DNA of 64,000 nt from Chloroflexota bacterium (GTDB lineage Bacteria > Chloroflexota > Anaerolineae > Anaerolineales > Villigracilaceae), in NCBI GenBank assembly GCA_016219545.1, contig JACRMH010000043.1:1-64000 (forward strand). Direction: 5' to 3'. Positions 50,051 through 58,421 of the stretch are shown here, piece after piece. The notes beneath the pieces were generated by a model that did not search any database, was not told where the DNA came from, and worked only from the letters and a program-made list of their open reading frames with translations. Each line of letters begins with the position of its first letter. The stretch's first letter is position 1. Position numbers and translations under genes: made by a program.

Positions 50051-50806
50051 TTACGCCGTTGTTGCTTCCACAATCTCGCTTTGCGCGAGTTTCTCTTTTC
50101 CACCTTTATACGCCTGTGCAATTGTTGTATACATGATCAGCAAGCTATACATGACGATTGCCGGTAACACAAAGGGTAGGAGACAGGCGAAAATGAGCGT
50201 TGCTATAACGACCTGGAGCGCAACTGTCAAAACCATTGAACTTATATAGTAAATTGCGAAAGCGGCAATGAATCCGCTGATGTTGGCGCGCAGGATGGCC
50301 CACCATTCGCGGATGCGGAAGCCCGCCGCGAACTCGTTCTTATCCACAACATAAATTTCAGCGGCCGGGATGATGACTGCCAGTGGAAGAGAAATGGGAA
50401 TTATCAGGCACATTGCGCCAAAAAATATGACCATGAAAATGGGAAAGAAAGCATCCATTTCTGAGCTGCTCATGGTGCTTGTCAGGATCGGCATGGTGGA
50501 CATGGCTATGAACAACGGGATCATAATAATAAAAATTGGGAGCGAGTAAATGATACGGATGCCAAACATTTTGGCCCCGTCTTTGAACATGCCTTCCCAA
50601 TCATCCCATGGAACCATGTGCGGGGCTTCGTCATTCATGATCTGTTTGGCAATGCGGACTGAATAGCCATATAGAACAAAATAGGGCAGAAGAGGAACGA
50701 TAAAGCCTGCAAGCGCGACCAGACATCCGATCAGAAAATACTTGCGTGACTCAGCGTCTTTGAACGGGAAGGTAAATAACTGATTTAGGTCAATTCCAAA
50801 AAACAT
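50051..50806 (-). CDS. DUF4013 membrane protein
   Basis: 251 residues with five or six membrane helices. YSVRIAKQIMNDEAPHMVPWDDWEGMFKDGAKMFGI is the DUF4013 signature. Function unknown; such proteins are often envelope proteins. It follows the hemolysin III gene by 10 bases and ends at the palindromic terminator. Confidence 0.82.
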   Translation of the reverse strand: MFFGIDLNQLFTFPFKDAESRKYFLIGCLVALAGFIVPLLPYFVLYGYSVRIAKQIMNDEAPHMVPWDDWEGMFKDGAKMFGIRIIYSLPIFIIMIPLFIAMSTMPILTSTMSSSEMDAFFPIFMVIFFGAMCLIIPISLPLAVIIPAAEIYVVDKNEFAAGFRIREWWAILRANISGFIAAFAIYYISSMVLTVALQVVIATLIFACLLPFVLPAIVMYSLLIMYTTIAQAYKGGKEKLAQSEIVEATTA

Positions 50807-50816
50807 AAGTCAACCC

Positions 50817-51455
50817 CTAAAGCGCTACGCCCATCACCGCTATGAAATGAGCGGCGGCAGCCAGCAGTACAAAGATGTGCCATACTTCATGAAACCCAAA
50901 AACGCCCGGCACAAAGTTGAACATCTTGGTGCTGTATACGATGGCGCCGAGTGTGTAGATCACGCCGCCGATGATAAGCCAGGTCAACACCCAGGCGGGG
51001 AGAGCCGCCAGTAATTGTCCGCTTGCGCCTACGCACAGCCAGCCCATTGCCACGTAAATACCCGCATTCAACCAGCGTGGCACACGGATGATGAATATCT
51101 TCACCACGATGCCGATCAACGCCAGCGACCAGATGATGATCAACATGCCCCACTTCCAAAATCCGGTAAAGGCGTTCAGGCAAAAGGGTGTATAGGTTCC
51201 GGCGATCAAACAAAAAATTGCGGCGTGATCGATCTTTCGGAAAACCTCCAAAGCCTTATCCTTCACGCGTACCATGTGATACGTGGCACTGGCGGAGAAT
51301 AAGAATATCAAACTTATGCCATAAACGATCAGCGAGATCACTTTTGCAGGTGTGCCCCAACCGACGACCAATAAAGCGATCAACCCTGCCAGGGCAAGGA
51401 TCGCGCCTCCCCAATGGGTGAGACTGTTAACGGGTTCTCTTAATTTTTTTAACAT
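50817..51455 (-). CDS. Hemolysin III (HlyIII/PAQR) family protein
   Basis: 212 residues with seven membrane helices. SATYH, DHAAIFCLIAGTYTPF and HEVWHIFVLLAAAAHF give the conserved Ser, Asp and three His residues that bind zinc in the PAQR/HlyIII fold. The name comes from a haemolytic phenotype in Bacillus; the physiological role is probably membrane-lipid related. Length is normal for the family. Confidence 0.9.
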   Translation of the reverse strand: MLKKLREPVNSLTHWGGAILALAGLIALLVVGWGTPAKVISLIVYGISLIFLFSASATYHMVRVKDKALEVFRKIDHAAIFCLIAGTYTPFCLNAFTGFWKWGMLIIIWSLALIGIVVKIFIIRVPRWLNAGIYVAMGWLCVGASGQLLAALPAWVLTWLIIGGVIYTLGAIVYSTKMFNFVPGVFGFHEVWHIFVLLAAAAHFIAVMGVAL

Positions 51456-51466
51456 GGCTTTTTTCC

Positions 51467-52087
51467 TTATTTATTTGCGACAATAATCATTATCGTCGCT
51501 GATTGTAATTCAACTATTTCAATTTTTGATTCGAAGCCTGCAGCGATAAATGGTTTCATCATTTTTTCTTGAATGGATGTCTTCCTATCGGCTGGGATCT
51601 CGCCTGTGACTTGATACAGCCATTTGAGGACTCCACTCTTCGGCCACGCCACAGGCAGGACGATGAGCCTGCCTCTGTCCGATAGGCATCTGCTTATCTC
51701 GGAGAGTGTCTGCTCGTGGAAGATATATTCCGTTGGAAAGGTGGAGACTATGCAATCAAAAGAAGCGTTGTCAAATGGAAGATGTTGCGCTAGTCCGCGG
51801 GTGAGTTTATGGGGCTTGCCGATATTGCGTTTTGCGAGAACTCCCATCTGCGCTGATTCATCTATTGCAACGGGAGCAAAATTCAGGTCAAGCAGGAAGC
51901 GCTGCAAATGACCGGGACCATATCCCAACTCAAGGATGCGAGTCCCTTTAATGAACGGGAGTACTTCCCTTGTCCAGTCTTTCCACCTGCCAAATGAAAC
52001 CGTCGCAGCGACGAGGTCATAAGTAAATGCAAATGGGTGATACAGCAGGTGGAAAAAGACCTGCATGAAGTGCTGGGTGGGATTCAT
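51467..52087 (-). CDS. Class I SAM-dependent methyltransferase
   Basis: 206 residues. ILELGYGPGHLQRFL (about 50-64) is the SAM-binding motif I, and LTRGLAQHLPFDNASFDCIVSTFP gives motifs II and III of the UbiE/type-11 kind. The substrate is unknown. The protein lies after a terminator and precedes the hemolysin III gene by 11 bases. Confidence 0.85.
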   Translation of the reverse strand: MNPTQHFMQVFFHLLYHPFAFTYDLVAATVSFGRWKDWTREVLPFIKGTRILELGYGPGHLQRFLLDLNFAPVAIDESAQMGVLAKRNIGKPHKLTRGLAQHLPFDNASFDCIVSTFPTEYIFHEQTLSEISRCLSDRGRLIVLPVAWPKSGVLKWLYQVTGEIPADRKTSIQEKMMKPFIAAGFESKIEIVELQSATIMIIVANK

Positions 52088-52094
52088 AAAATAA

Positions 52095-52128
52095 AACGAG
52101 GGTTTGACATCAAAGTCAAACCCTCGTT
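52095..52128 (-). terminator. Terminator after the YtxH gene
   Basis: AACGAGGGTTTGAC (52095-52108) is inverted at 52115-52128; on the minus strand it is followed by TTTATTTTA. It ends the ytxH transcript. Confidence 0.86.
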
Positions 52129-52141
52129 GCCTTTAAAGTTG

Positions 52142-52492
52142 TTAGATGGAAGCGGCTTCTCCGCCATCGGTTTTCTTGGGTTTGCGGACGGCCTCGAGCG
52201 CACTCTTACCGCGTTCGCGGACCTCGCCAGCCAATTGTTCAGCGCGGGCGCGGGCTTCCTTGGTTAATTCTTCAGCGCGGCGGCGGGCATCGGCGGCGAG
52301 AGCTTCGGCTCGGGCGAGGGCTTCTTCGCCGGTGACCTGTGCCTTATCGCGCAGTTCAATGCTCTTGTCTTTGATCAGTGCGCGGGTTTCTTCACCAGAT
52401 TGCGGAGCGAAAAGCAGGGATACGACTGCGCCGGTGAGTCCACCGACAACAAAACCTACCAGAAAAGCGCCAAATTCATCACGGTCAGACAT
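52142..52492 (-). CDS. YtxH-family protein
   Basis: 116 residues. An N-terminal glycine-rich membrane helix (FLVGFVVGGLTGAVVSLLFAPQSGEE) is the YtxH signature, followed by a long Ala/Glu/Arg-rich coiled coil. It is probably inner-membrane-anchored with the coiled coil in the cytoplasm. YtxH proteins are linked to general stress in Bacillus. AGGAG precedes the ATG. Confidence 0.85.
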   Translation of the reverse strand: MSDRDEFGAFLVGFVVGGLTGAVVSLLFAPQSGEETRALIKDKSIELRDKAQVTGEEALARAEALAADARRRAEELTKEARARAEQLAGEVRERGKSALEAVRKPKKTDGGEAASI

Positions 52493-52538
52493 GTTAATAC
52501 TCCTTTGTTGATGGTTGAATGAGTTAATGTAATAGTCT

Positions 52539-53012
52539 TTATTTTTTCTTGAGACCCATTAATTCTAACATACGAGTCAAACCTGAAAGATAACCATTAA
52601 GTTTGATGACAGGCTCAACTACATTCTCGCCCAGAAATTCCGCAGTGCCGCGAAGGGTGTTGACGGTTTCGTTCGTGGCTTGCAGGATGGGTCGGACTTC
52701 GTTTTGCAGAAGGTTGATCAAGCTGGCTAACTGCATAACCAAAACGATCAATGCAACCCCAATAACAAGGGACTCAAGCGCGACTACGATAATGAAAACG
52801 TCGCGAATTTTGTCTGTGGGTGTGCCGGGTTGCAGGAGAAAGTAAATTGCAGCACCAAGCAAAACTAGAATGAAAACAGCGCCAGCGATAATGCTGGTAG
52901 TGATTATTTTTTGTTTGCGTTCTGCCTCGCGACTTGCCGCAAGTTCCTCAGGAGTGAGGGGCGGGGGAGGCGGTGGTGTTGATGGTTGTTGAGGAAGTGA
53001 TGGAGTTGCCAT
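52539..53012 (-). CDS. DUF948-like membrane protein
   Basis: 157 residues. A Pro-rich N-terminus (TPPPPPPLT), two hydrophobic helices (about 35-60 and 70-95), then an amphipathic tail with RPILQATNETVNTLRGTAEFLGENVVEP, which resembles DUF948 (YtxG) proteins. These often sit beside YtxH, as here (52142-52492), supporting the call. Function is not established. Confidence 0.65.
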   Translation of the reverse strand: MATPSLPQQPSTPPPPPPLTPEELAASREAERKQKIITTSIIAGAVFILVLLGAAIYFLLQPGTPTDKIRDVFIIVVALESLVIGVALIVLVMQLASLINLLQNEVRPILQATNETVNTLRGTAEFLGENVVEPVIKLNGYLSGLTRMLELMGLKKK

Positions 53013-53030
53013 GATTTGATTATAGCATTT

Positions 53031-56000
53031 TTATTCTGTTTCATCACTCAAGATTCGTCTTTGCAGATCCCACATGCGGCGGAATAATCCGTTCGTTTTC
53101 AGCAATTGGTCTTGGGTGCCGCGCTCGATGATCTGTCCGTGATTCATCACGATGATCTCATCCGCGTTTTCGAGTCCAACCAGGCGGTGTGTGATGAGAA
53201 TGGAAGTCTTTCGCTTCATCAACTCGAACAGAGTTTCCAGCACCTGTTTCTCGGTGATCGAGTCAAGGTTGGCGGTGGGTTCATCCAGGATCAATATGGG
53301 TGCATCCTTGATGATGGCGCGCGCAATCGCCAGCCGCTGACGTTCTCCGCCCGAGAGGCGCAGTCCCTGTTCGCCGATCATTGTGTCGTAGCCTTTTGGC
53401 AAGCTCATAATAAAGTCGTGTATCTGCGCGGACTTTGCTGCGGATTCAACTTCTTCACGCGTGACCCGCCGGCGCGCGAACCGCAAATTTTCATAGACGG
53501 ATGTATTGAAGAAATAAGTATTCTGCGAGACGAGACCGATTCTTTCCCGTACTGAATCCTGCTCGAGCGTCTTGAGCGACTCAGCGCCTAAAGTGATGTC
53601 GCCTGAGTCGTAGTCCCAGAAGCGCAATAGTAGACTTGCCAAGGTAGATTTGCCCGCACCACTTGGCCCGACAATGGCAATGGAAGTTGAAGGTTGCAAG
53701 TTAAATGTCACATGCTGAAGGGCGGGGATGGTTTGGTTGGGGTAGGTGAAAGAGATGTTTGAGAGTGCGAGATTCGGTATTCGGGAATCGGGAGTTGTGA
53801 GTTGTGATTTGGATAAATCCGATTCCCGATTCTCAATTCCCAATTCCCAACTCGCATCTTTTATTGCTGGTTCCGTATCCACAACTTCGAATAACCTTCG
53901 CGCGGCTTCGCGGGCTGAGTTCCACATTTGCGCAGCTTGCGGCAGTGACATGACAGCTTCAAACGCGGCAAAGGTCAACAAGGATACCGATGCCAGCATG
54001 GGACCTGCGAGTTTCCCAGAGTTGACAAGAGGTATGGCAAGCACAAGAACTGTCCACATGCCGAGGTTGGTTAATAATGTTGTCAGCCCCGAATGGAGTC
54101 CCGTGACGCGCGCCATGCGTTTTTGGGCATTGCCATATTTAATTCCATTCGATGCGATCTCTGCCAAACGCTGTTCGGCGCGTCCGTAGGCAAGCAGGTC
54201 CGCCATTCCTTGAATGCCGTCAACGAGTCGGGTGTGCAAGTCTGCGCGCAAGGTGATCGTGTCCACTGCGGGGCGGCGGCTAATGAGTTGGGCGAGGAGG
54301 GGAAGGACCAAGCCTAAGGCGAGGAAAAATGTCAGGAAGGCAAGGGCAAGTTTCGGGTCGAACGAGGCGAGAAATATCGAAGTGAAAAATCCAACCAGGA
54401 TGGCTGTCAATGGGGGAGAGACTACTCGAACGTAGAAATTTTCCAAAGTCTCCACATCGCCGATGATGCGCGCAAGCAGATCGCCGGCGCGATATTCCAT
54501 CAAACGAGCCGGGGCGAGCGGTTCGAGTTTTTCGTAAAACCAGACTCGCAATTTTGAAAGTAATCGAAATGTGACGTTGTGTGAAACGAGGCGTTCAAGG
54601 TAGCGGAAAATTCCGCGCGTGATGCCGAAGAACCGCACGCCAACCACGGCAACGCTCAGCGCCGCAACGGATGGATGCAATGCTGCCGTGGAGATCAGCC
54701 ATGCCGATGTGCCCATCAACGCGACGCTCGAACCGATGGTACATGCGCCGATTAATATGGATAATCCAACAAGATGCCACGAGCCATTCAGGAAGGATAG
54801 AAGGCGGGGAAAGATTGCAGATTTTGGATTTGCGATTTGTGATTTTGGATTGCTCGCGAGTTCAATGTTGAGTGTTGAAGGTTGAGGGTCTCGGATGACT
54901 TTTGACTTTTGACCTTCGATCTGAACATAGGCATTCACCATCCCCGCATACATGCCGTTCTTTTCAAGCAATTCATGATGTGTGCCTTGCTCAGTGATGC
55001 GGCCTGACTCGATGACGATGATCTTATCGGATCTGAAAATTGTATTGAGACGATGCGCAATGGTGATGACGGTACGGTCTTGCATTAATCTCTGAGTTGA
55101 TTCTTCAAGAAGAGATTCTGTCTCAGGGTCGAGACTGGATGTCGGCTCATCGAGGATGAGGATGGGCGCATCTTTCAAAAACGCACGAGCAATGGCGAGA
55201 CGTTGTGCCTGTCCATTGGAGAGACGCGCGCCGCCTTCGCCGATCAGCGTCTCGTATTTTTGCGGAAGCGACTCGATGAATTCGTCCAGACGCGCAGACC
55301 GCGCCGCCGAGATGACTTGTTCTTGCGTTGCATCAGGGTTGCCGAGGCGGATATTTGCCGCAAGGGTATCGTGGAAAAGGTAGGGTTTTTGGGGAACCCA
55401 GGCAGTTGAAGAGAGCAGGGATTGGGAATTAGGGACTAGGAGTTGTGAGGTAGGAGGCACAGGTTGCACATTTATTGTGCCTGACGTTGGCTGGATGAAG
55501 CTAAGTAATAAATTGACGAGTGTTGATTTGCCCGCACCAGTTTTTCCGACCAGCGCAATGTGTTGTCCGTGTTGGATGGTAAGGTCTATATTTTCAAGTG
55601 CCGGTGTGGATTCACCGGGATAGGTGAAGGAAACATTCGAGAATTCAATAGTGGATATTTGGGAGTTGGGAGTCGGGAATTGAGAATCGGTAACCTGGTT
55701 TCCAAATTCCGATTCCGGATTCCCAATTGGCGTATCCAATATCTCATAAATTCTTTTCGCCGCTGTCGTGCCGGACATGCCAGCGTGGAACCTTGCGCCA
55801 AGCGCACGCAGTGGCATATAAAACTCCGGCGCTAAGATCAGCAGGAAGAGTGCAGGCTGGAATTCCATTTTGCCGTAGAGCAAGCGAAAGCCGATTTCAA
55901 CCGCAATAATGGCGGTGCTGAGTGTAGCCAGCAGTTCGAGCGCAAGTGCTGAAAGAAAAGTGACTCGTAAAACGCCGAGAGTCGTATCGCGGAATTGGTC

Positions 56001-56672
56001 GCTGACCTTTGCTATGGACTGGGTTTGCGCTTTGGATTGACCGAATAATTTGAGGGTGGTCAGTCCTTGCAGGCTATCCAGAAAGTGGGCGCTTAATATC
56101 CGCAAGGTTTCATATTGACGTTTGGTGACGATTTCTGCACCCTTGCCGATCATGATCATGAAGAAGGGAATCAACGGCGCGGTGATGAGAAAAATAATGG
56201 CAGAAAGCAGGTCAATGGGAAAGACAACAATGAGGATCGAGATTGGGATCAGAGTGGTGAGAACCAACTGTGGAAGATATTGGCTAAAGTAAGCATCCAA
56301 CGCTTCAATGCCTTCAACGGCGGCGGCGGTCAATTCGCCAGTGTGCTGTTTTTTCGTGTAGGCAGGTCCGAGCTTTATTATTTTTTCAAAAAGGCGATTG
56401 CGCAAATCAGTTTTTATTTTTACAGCGATGATATTAGCGAAAATCTCGTTGAGCCAGGTTAGCAGGGCTCGTCCGCTAACGGTGACGAGGATAAGACGCA
56501 GAAGTCCTGTCACTTGCGCGAGAGTTTGTCCTTCGAGGAACACTCCGTTAATGGAACTGCTCAGGAGCCAGGCTTGCCAGATCGTAAGCAGACCAGCCAA
56601 CAGTCCGGAAAGAATTGTGGAGATCAAGGGGAGGCGAGAGTCGCGAGTGAGTTGTAAAAGTCTACGATGCAT
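53031..56672 (-). CDS. cydDC: Fused CydD-CydC thiol/haem exporter
   Basis: 1213 residues made of two complete ABC half-transporters. First half: six-helix domain, Walker A GKTGAGKST (about 380), signature LSNGQ, Walker B LILDEPTSSLD. Second half: Walker A GPSGAGKST (about 1005), signature LSGGE, LILDEPTANLD. CydD and CydC together export cysteine/glutathione or haem, needed to assemble cytochrome bd, encoded nearby. In most bacteria they are two genes. Four linker blocks, near residues 312-342, 401-421, 584-615 and 937-965, read NSQFPTPNSQ, SQLLVPNSQS, SNPKSQIANP and GIENRESDLS: in-frame degenerate repeats. Its mRNA seems leaderless. Confidence 0.92.
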   Translation of the reverse strand: MHRRLLQLTRDSRLPLISTILSGLLAGLLTIWQAWLLSSSINGVFLEGQTLAQVTGLLRLILVTVSGRALLTWLNEIFANIIAVKIKTDLRNRLFEKIIKLGPAYTKKQHTGELTAAAVEGIEALDAYFSQYLPQLVLTTLIPISILIVVFPIDLLSAIIFLITAPLIPFFMIMIGKGAEIVTKRQYETLRILSAHFLDSLQGLTTLKLFGQSKAQTQSIAKVSDQFRDTTLGVLRVTFLSALALELLATLSTAIIAVEIGFRLLYGKMEFQPALFLLILAPEFYMPLRALGARFHAGMSGTTAAKRIYEILDTPIGNPESEFGNQVTDSQFPTPNSQISTIEFSNVSFTYPGESTPALENIDLTIQHGQHIALVGKTGAGKSTLVNLLLSFIQPTSGTINVQPVPPTSQLLVPNSQSLLSSTAWVPQKPYLFHDTLAANIRLGNPDATQEQVISAARSARLDEFIESLPQKYETLIGEGGARLSNGQAQRLAIARAFLKDAPILILDEPTSSLDPETESLLEESTQRLMQDRTVITIAHRLNTIFRSDKIIVIESGRITEQGTHHELLEKNGMYAGMVNAYVQIEGQKSKVIRDPQPSTLNIELASNPKSQIANPKSAIFPRLLSFLNGSWHLVGLSILIGACTIGSSVALMGTSAWLISTAALHPSVAALSVAVVGVRFFGITRGIFRYLERLVSHNVTFRLLSKLRVWFYEKLEPLAPARLMEYRAGDLLARIIGDVETLENFYVRVVSPPLTAILVGFFTSIFLASFDPKLALAFLTFFLALGLVLPLLAQLISRRPAVDTITLRADLHTRLVDGIQGMADLLAYGRAEQRLAEIASNGIKYGNAQKRMARVTGLHSGLTTLLTNLGMWTVLVLAIPLVNSGKLAGPMLASVSLLTFAAFEAVMSLPQAAQMWNSAREAARRLFEVVDTEPAIKDASWELGIENRESDLSKSQLTTPDSRIPNLALSNISFTYPNQTIPALQHVTFNLQPSTSIAIVGPSGAGKSTLASLLLRFWDYDSGDITLGAESLKTLEQDSVRERIGLVSQNTYFFNTSVYENLRFARRRVTREEVESAAKSAQIHDFIMSLPKGYDTMIGEQGLRLSGGERQRLAIARAIIKDAPILILDEPTANLDSITEKQVLETLFELMKRKTSILITHRLVGLENADEIIVMNHGQIIERGTQDQLLKTNGLFRRMWDLQRRILSDETE

Positions 56673-56680
56673 AATAAATG

Positions 56681-56686
56681 ATTATA
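56681..56686 (-). promoter_or_regulatory. -10 box of cydDC, leaderless transcript
   Basis: TATAAT on the minus strand, 8 bases before the cydDC ATG. No ribosome site is visible, so translation probably begins at the 5' end of the mRNA. Confidence 0.5.
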
Positions 56687-56691
56687 AACGA

Positions 56692-56719
56692 CCGGGCTGG
56701 GGAAACTTCCGCAGCCCGG
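56692..56719 (-). terminator. Terminator after the small-protein gene
   Basis: CCGGGCTG (56692-56699) is inverted at 56712-56719, with GG/CC inner pairs. It ends the flavoprotein/small-protein transcript before cydDC. Confidence 0.7.
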
Positions 56720-56739
56720 CTTTCATTATGATTCTGGCT

Positions 56740-56868
56740 TTAGTGCCATTTGCTTTGTACAGCAATTGTGTAAATTTTAATATTGAGGACAATGAAGCGC
56801 CAGAATTGATACAACTTGAAGTTCATCCAGAATTTTTCTGCCTTGCTAAATTCTTGTTCGTTTTGCAT
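56740..56868 (-). CDS. 42-residue small protein after the SQR-like gene
   Basis: ATG at 56868 with AGGAGG 5 bases upstream; the ribosome site overlaps the flavoprotein stop, so the two are translationally coupled. The sequence (MQNEQEFSKAEKFWMNFKLY...) is aromatic-rich: charged N-terminus, then an amphipathic or membrane-surface helix with W, F, Y and I. It may attach to the SQR-like enzyme or to the oxidase, as CydX-type small subunits do. That role is inferred from position. Confidence 0.65.
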   Translation of the reverse strand: MQNEQEFSKAEKFWMNFKLYQFWRFIVLNIKIYTIAVQSKWH

Positions 56869-56877
56869 GTCAGCCTC

Positions 56878-58317
56878 CTATTCAGGGATTAACTTCCAGC
56901 CCAACAGGGCTTTGAATTTCCAAATAAAGGTGTAGTGAAGCATGAATTTCATCCATGCGCCGCTAACACCCATTTCGAGGTGTGAAATGAACAGGTCACG
57001 CCCGAATTCGTTTTGATATTTCTTGCGGTCTGGTACTACCGGGCGCATCACGATCGTGACTGCGTTTCCATCCCAAAGCGAATCGCCCATGGAAGCGATG
57101 CAGGCTGCCACCATTTCGGTCATGCGTTCGCCGTGAGTCATCTTGCCGGTTTGGATCAAGTCCACAATGTTCATGGCAACCACACGCCCGATCACGCCAC
57201 TGACCATGCCTGTGCGGGGAGGTGCAGGAGCAATTGCGAGGTTATTCTTATTTGTAAATGGCTTGGAAATTGGTCCCGGAGGCGCAAAGGCGATGCCGGC
57301 AGCAAAAATATTTTTGTAATTTGGGTTTTGATATTGGGCCGGCCAGGCATTAGGAGTTTGTGAAAGTTCGGGGTGGGGTAGTCCATACTTGCCATCCACC
57401 AAAACAAACCCTGCCGGGTTGACAAGTTTCGAGGAAATGTCCAGCCCATCTTTTCCTATGTATTTGAATGGCTGTCCCTTGAACTGAGGGATGAGCATCG
57501 AGAAATCAAAATCGGTCGTGCCTTCTTCGCCTTCATAATTCTGCCAGTGGATCTTGCCTTCTTCAACTTTTGTTACACCGGTCTGAACCTGATACCGAAT
57601 GCCATGGTCGTTGAATACAGCTTTGATGAATTCATCACTCTTTAGCACGTGACCGTTGCGTTTGATCTGAATGCCGTTAACGCCGAAATCTCCCAGGGCT
57701 GGTTCATTGGAAAGCCATAGAATGTCGGCCTTATCGCGCAATCCTTTTTTGACAAGGTCCTTGTGAACGTTGACAATATACTCAAATGCGGCGCCTTGAC
57801 ATGTGGCCATTGGGTGACCCGTGCCGATCACGATCTTTACCTTCTCTCCTTTTTTCATGCGCTCACAAAGGGCGAGATAAGCATCGCGCGTTTTTACTGC
57901 ATGAGGCAGGGAGCATATGGATTGGGTGAAGCCTCCATCAGGTCCGAGCCCGGGTGTGCCCGCAAAATTCAGCAATGGGCCGGGCGCAATCACAAGATAA
58001 TCGTATTCGAGCCGGGACTCTTTTCCAGTGCCGATTTCTTCGCCTATTACATATTGGTCGCCTGCATCGGGATGGATCTCCTTTGCCGCCGCATGAACGA
58101 ACTTGATATTCATGCGGTCATAGACAGGCTTGAGTTTGAAGACAGTCTTTTCCGGTTTCATATGTCCGACTCCAACCCAAACCCATGAGGGTACATAGCC
58201 GAACACATCCCGGTTTGACATGACCGTTATTTCATGCTGCCTGCCGAGCTTGTCGCCTAGATAAAGCGCTGTTGTATGACCAGCAAATCCTGCACCAATT
58301 ACAAGAACCTTAGCCAT
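56878..58317 (-). CDS. SQR/NDH-2-like FAD flavoprotein
   Basis: 479 residues. GAGFAGHTTALYL (8-20) binds FAD, and the second Rossmann GTGHPMATCQGAAF binds cofactor or substrate. Cysteines 135 (SICSLP) and 173 (MATCQ) match two of the three active-site cysteines of sulfide:quinone oxidoreductases. The third, usually GVCVAIPP near residue 355, reads GIAFAPPGP, so that cysteine is missing. The protein may use another electron donor or a different sulfur chemistry. It carries the C-terminal amphipathic helix of membrane-bound members. AAGGAG precedes the ATG; it lies in the cyd cluster. Confidence 0.82.
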   Translation of the reverse strand: MAKVLVIGAGFAGHTTALYLGDKLGRQHEITVMSNRDVFGYVPSWVWVGVGHMKPEKTVFKLKPVYDRMNIKFVHAAAKEIHPDAGDQYVIGEEIGTGKESRLEYDYLVIAPGPLLNFAGTPGLGPDGGFTQSICSLPHAVKTRDAYLALCERMKKGEKVKIVIGTGHPMATCQGAAFEYIVNVHKDLVKKGLRDKADILWLSNEPALGDFGVNGIQIKRNGHVLKSDEFIKAVFNDHGIRYQVQTGVTKVEEGKIHWQNYEGEEGTTDFDFSMLIPQFKGQPFKYIGKDGLDISSKLVNPAGFVLVDGKYGLPHPELSQTPNAWPAQYQNPNYKNIFAAGIAFAPPGPISKPFTNKNNLAIAPAPPRTGMVSGVIGRVVAMNIVDLIQTGKMTHGERMTEMVAACIASMGDSLWDGNAVTIVMRPVVPDRKKYQNEFGRDLFISHLEMGVSGAWMKFMLHYTFIWKFKALLGWKLIPE

Positions 58318-58355
58318 AGATTTTCTCCTTGAAGCTTTTGTTAGAGTTACGAAAC

Positions 58356-58371
58356 GTCATTTATTTGTGAC
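58356..58371. promoter_or_regulatory. GTCA-N8-TGAC operator candidate before the SQR-like gene
   Basis: GTCATTTATTTGTGAC lies about 40 bases upstream of the flavoprotein start. The same GTCA-N8-TGAC layout occurs at 61525-61540 upstream of the Rrf2 gene. Confidence 0.35.
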
Positions 58372-58386
58372 AACCGGCGCGAACAA

Positions 58387-58416
58387 AAAAGGCGGAGTGA
58401 GCTCACTCCGCCTTTT
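58387..58416 (-). terminator. Terminator after cydB
   Basis: AAAAGGCGGAGTGAG (58387-58401) is perfectly inverted at 58402-58416. On the minus strand it ends in a T-run. Confidence 0.85.
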
Positions 58417-58421
58417 GAAGA

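Noticed and set aside
52146..52511. 121-residue + strand frame
   Set aside because: Antisense to the YtxH gene; Ser/Arg/Ala-rich shadow of its Ala/Glu coiled coil.
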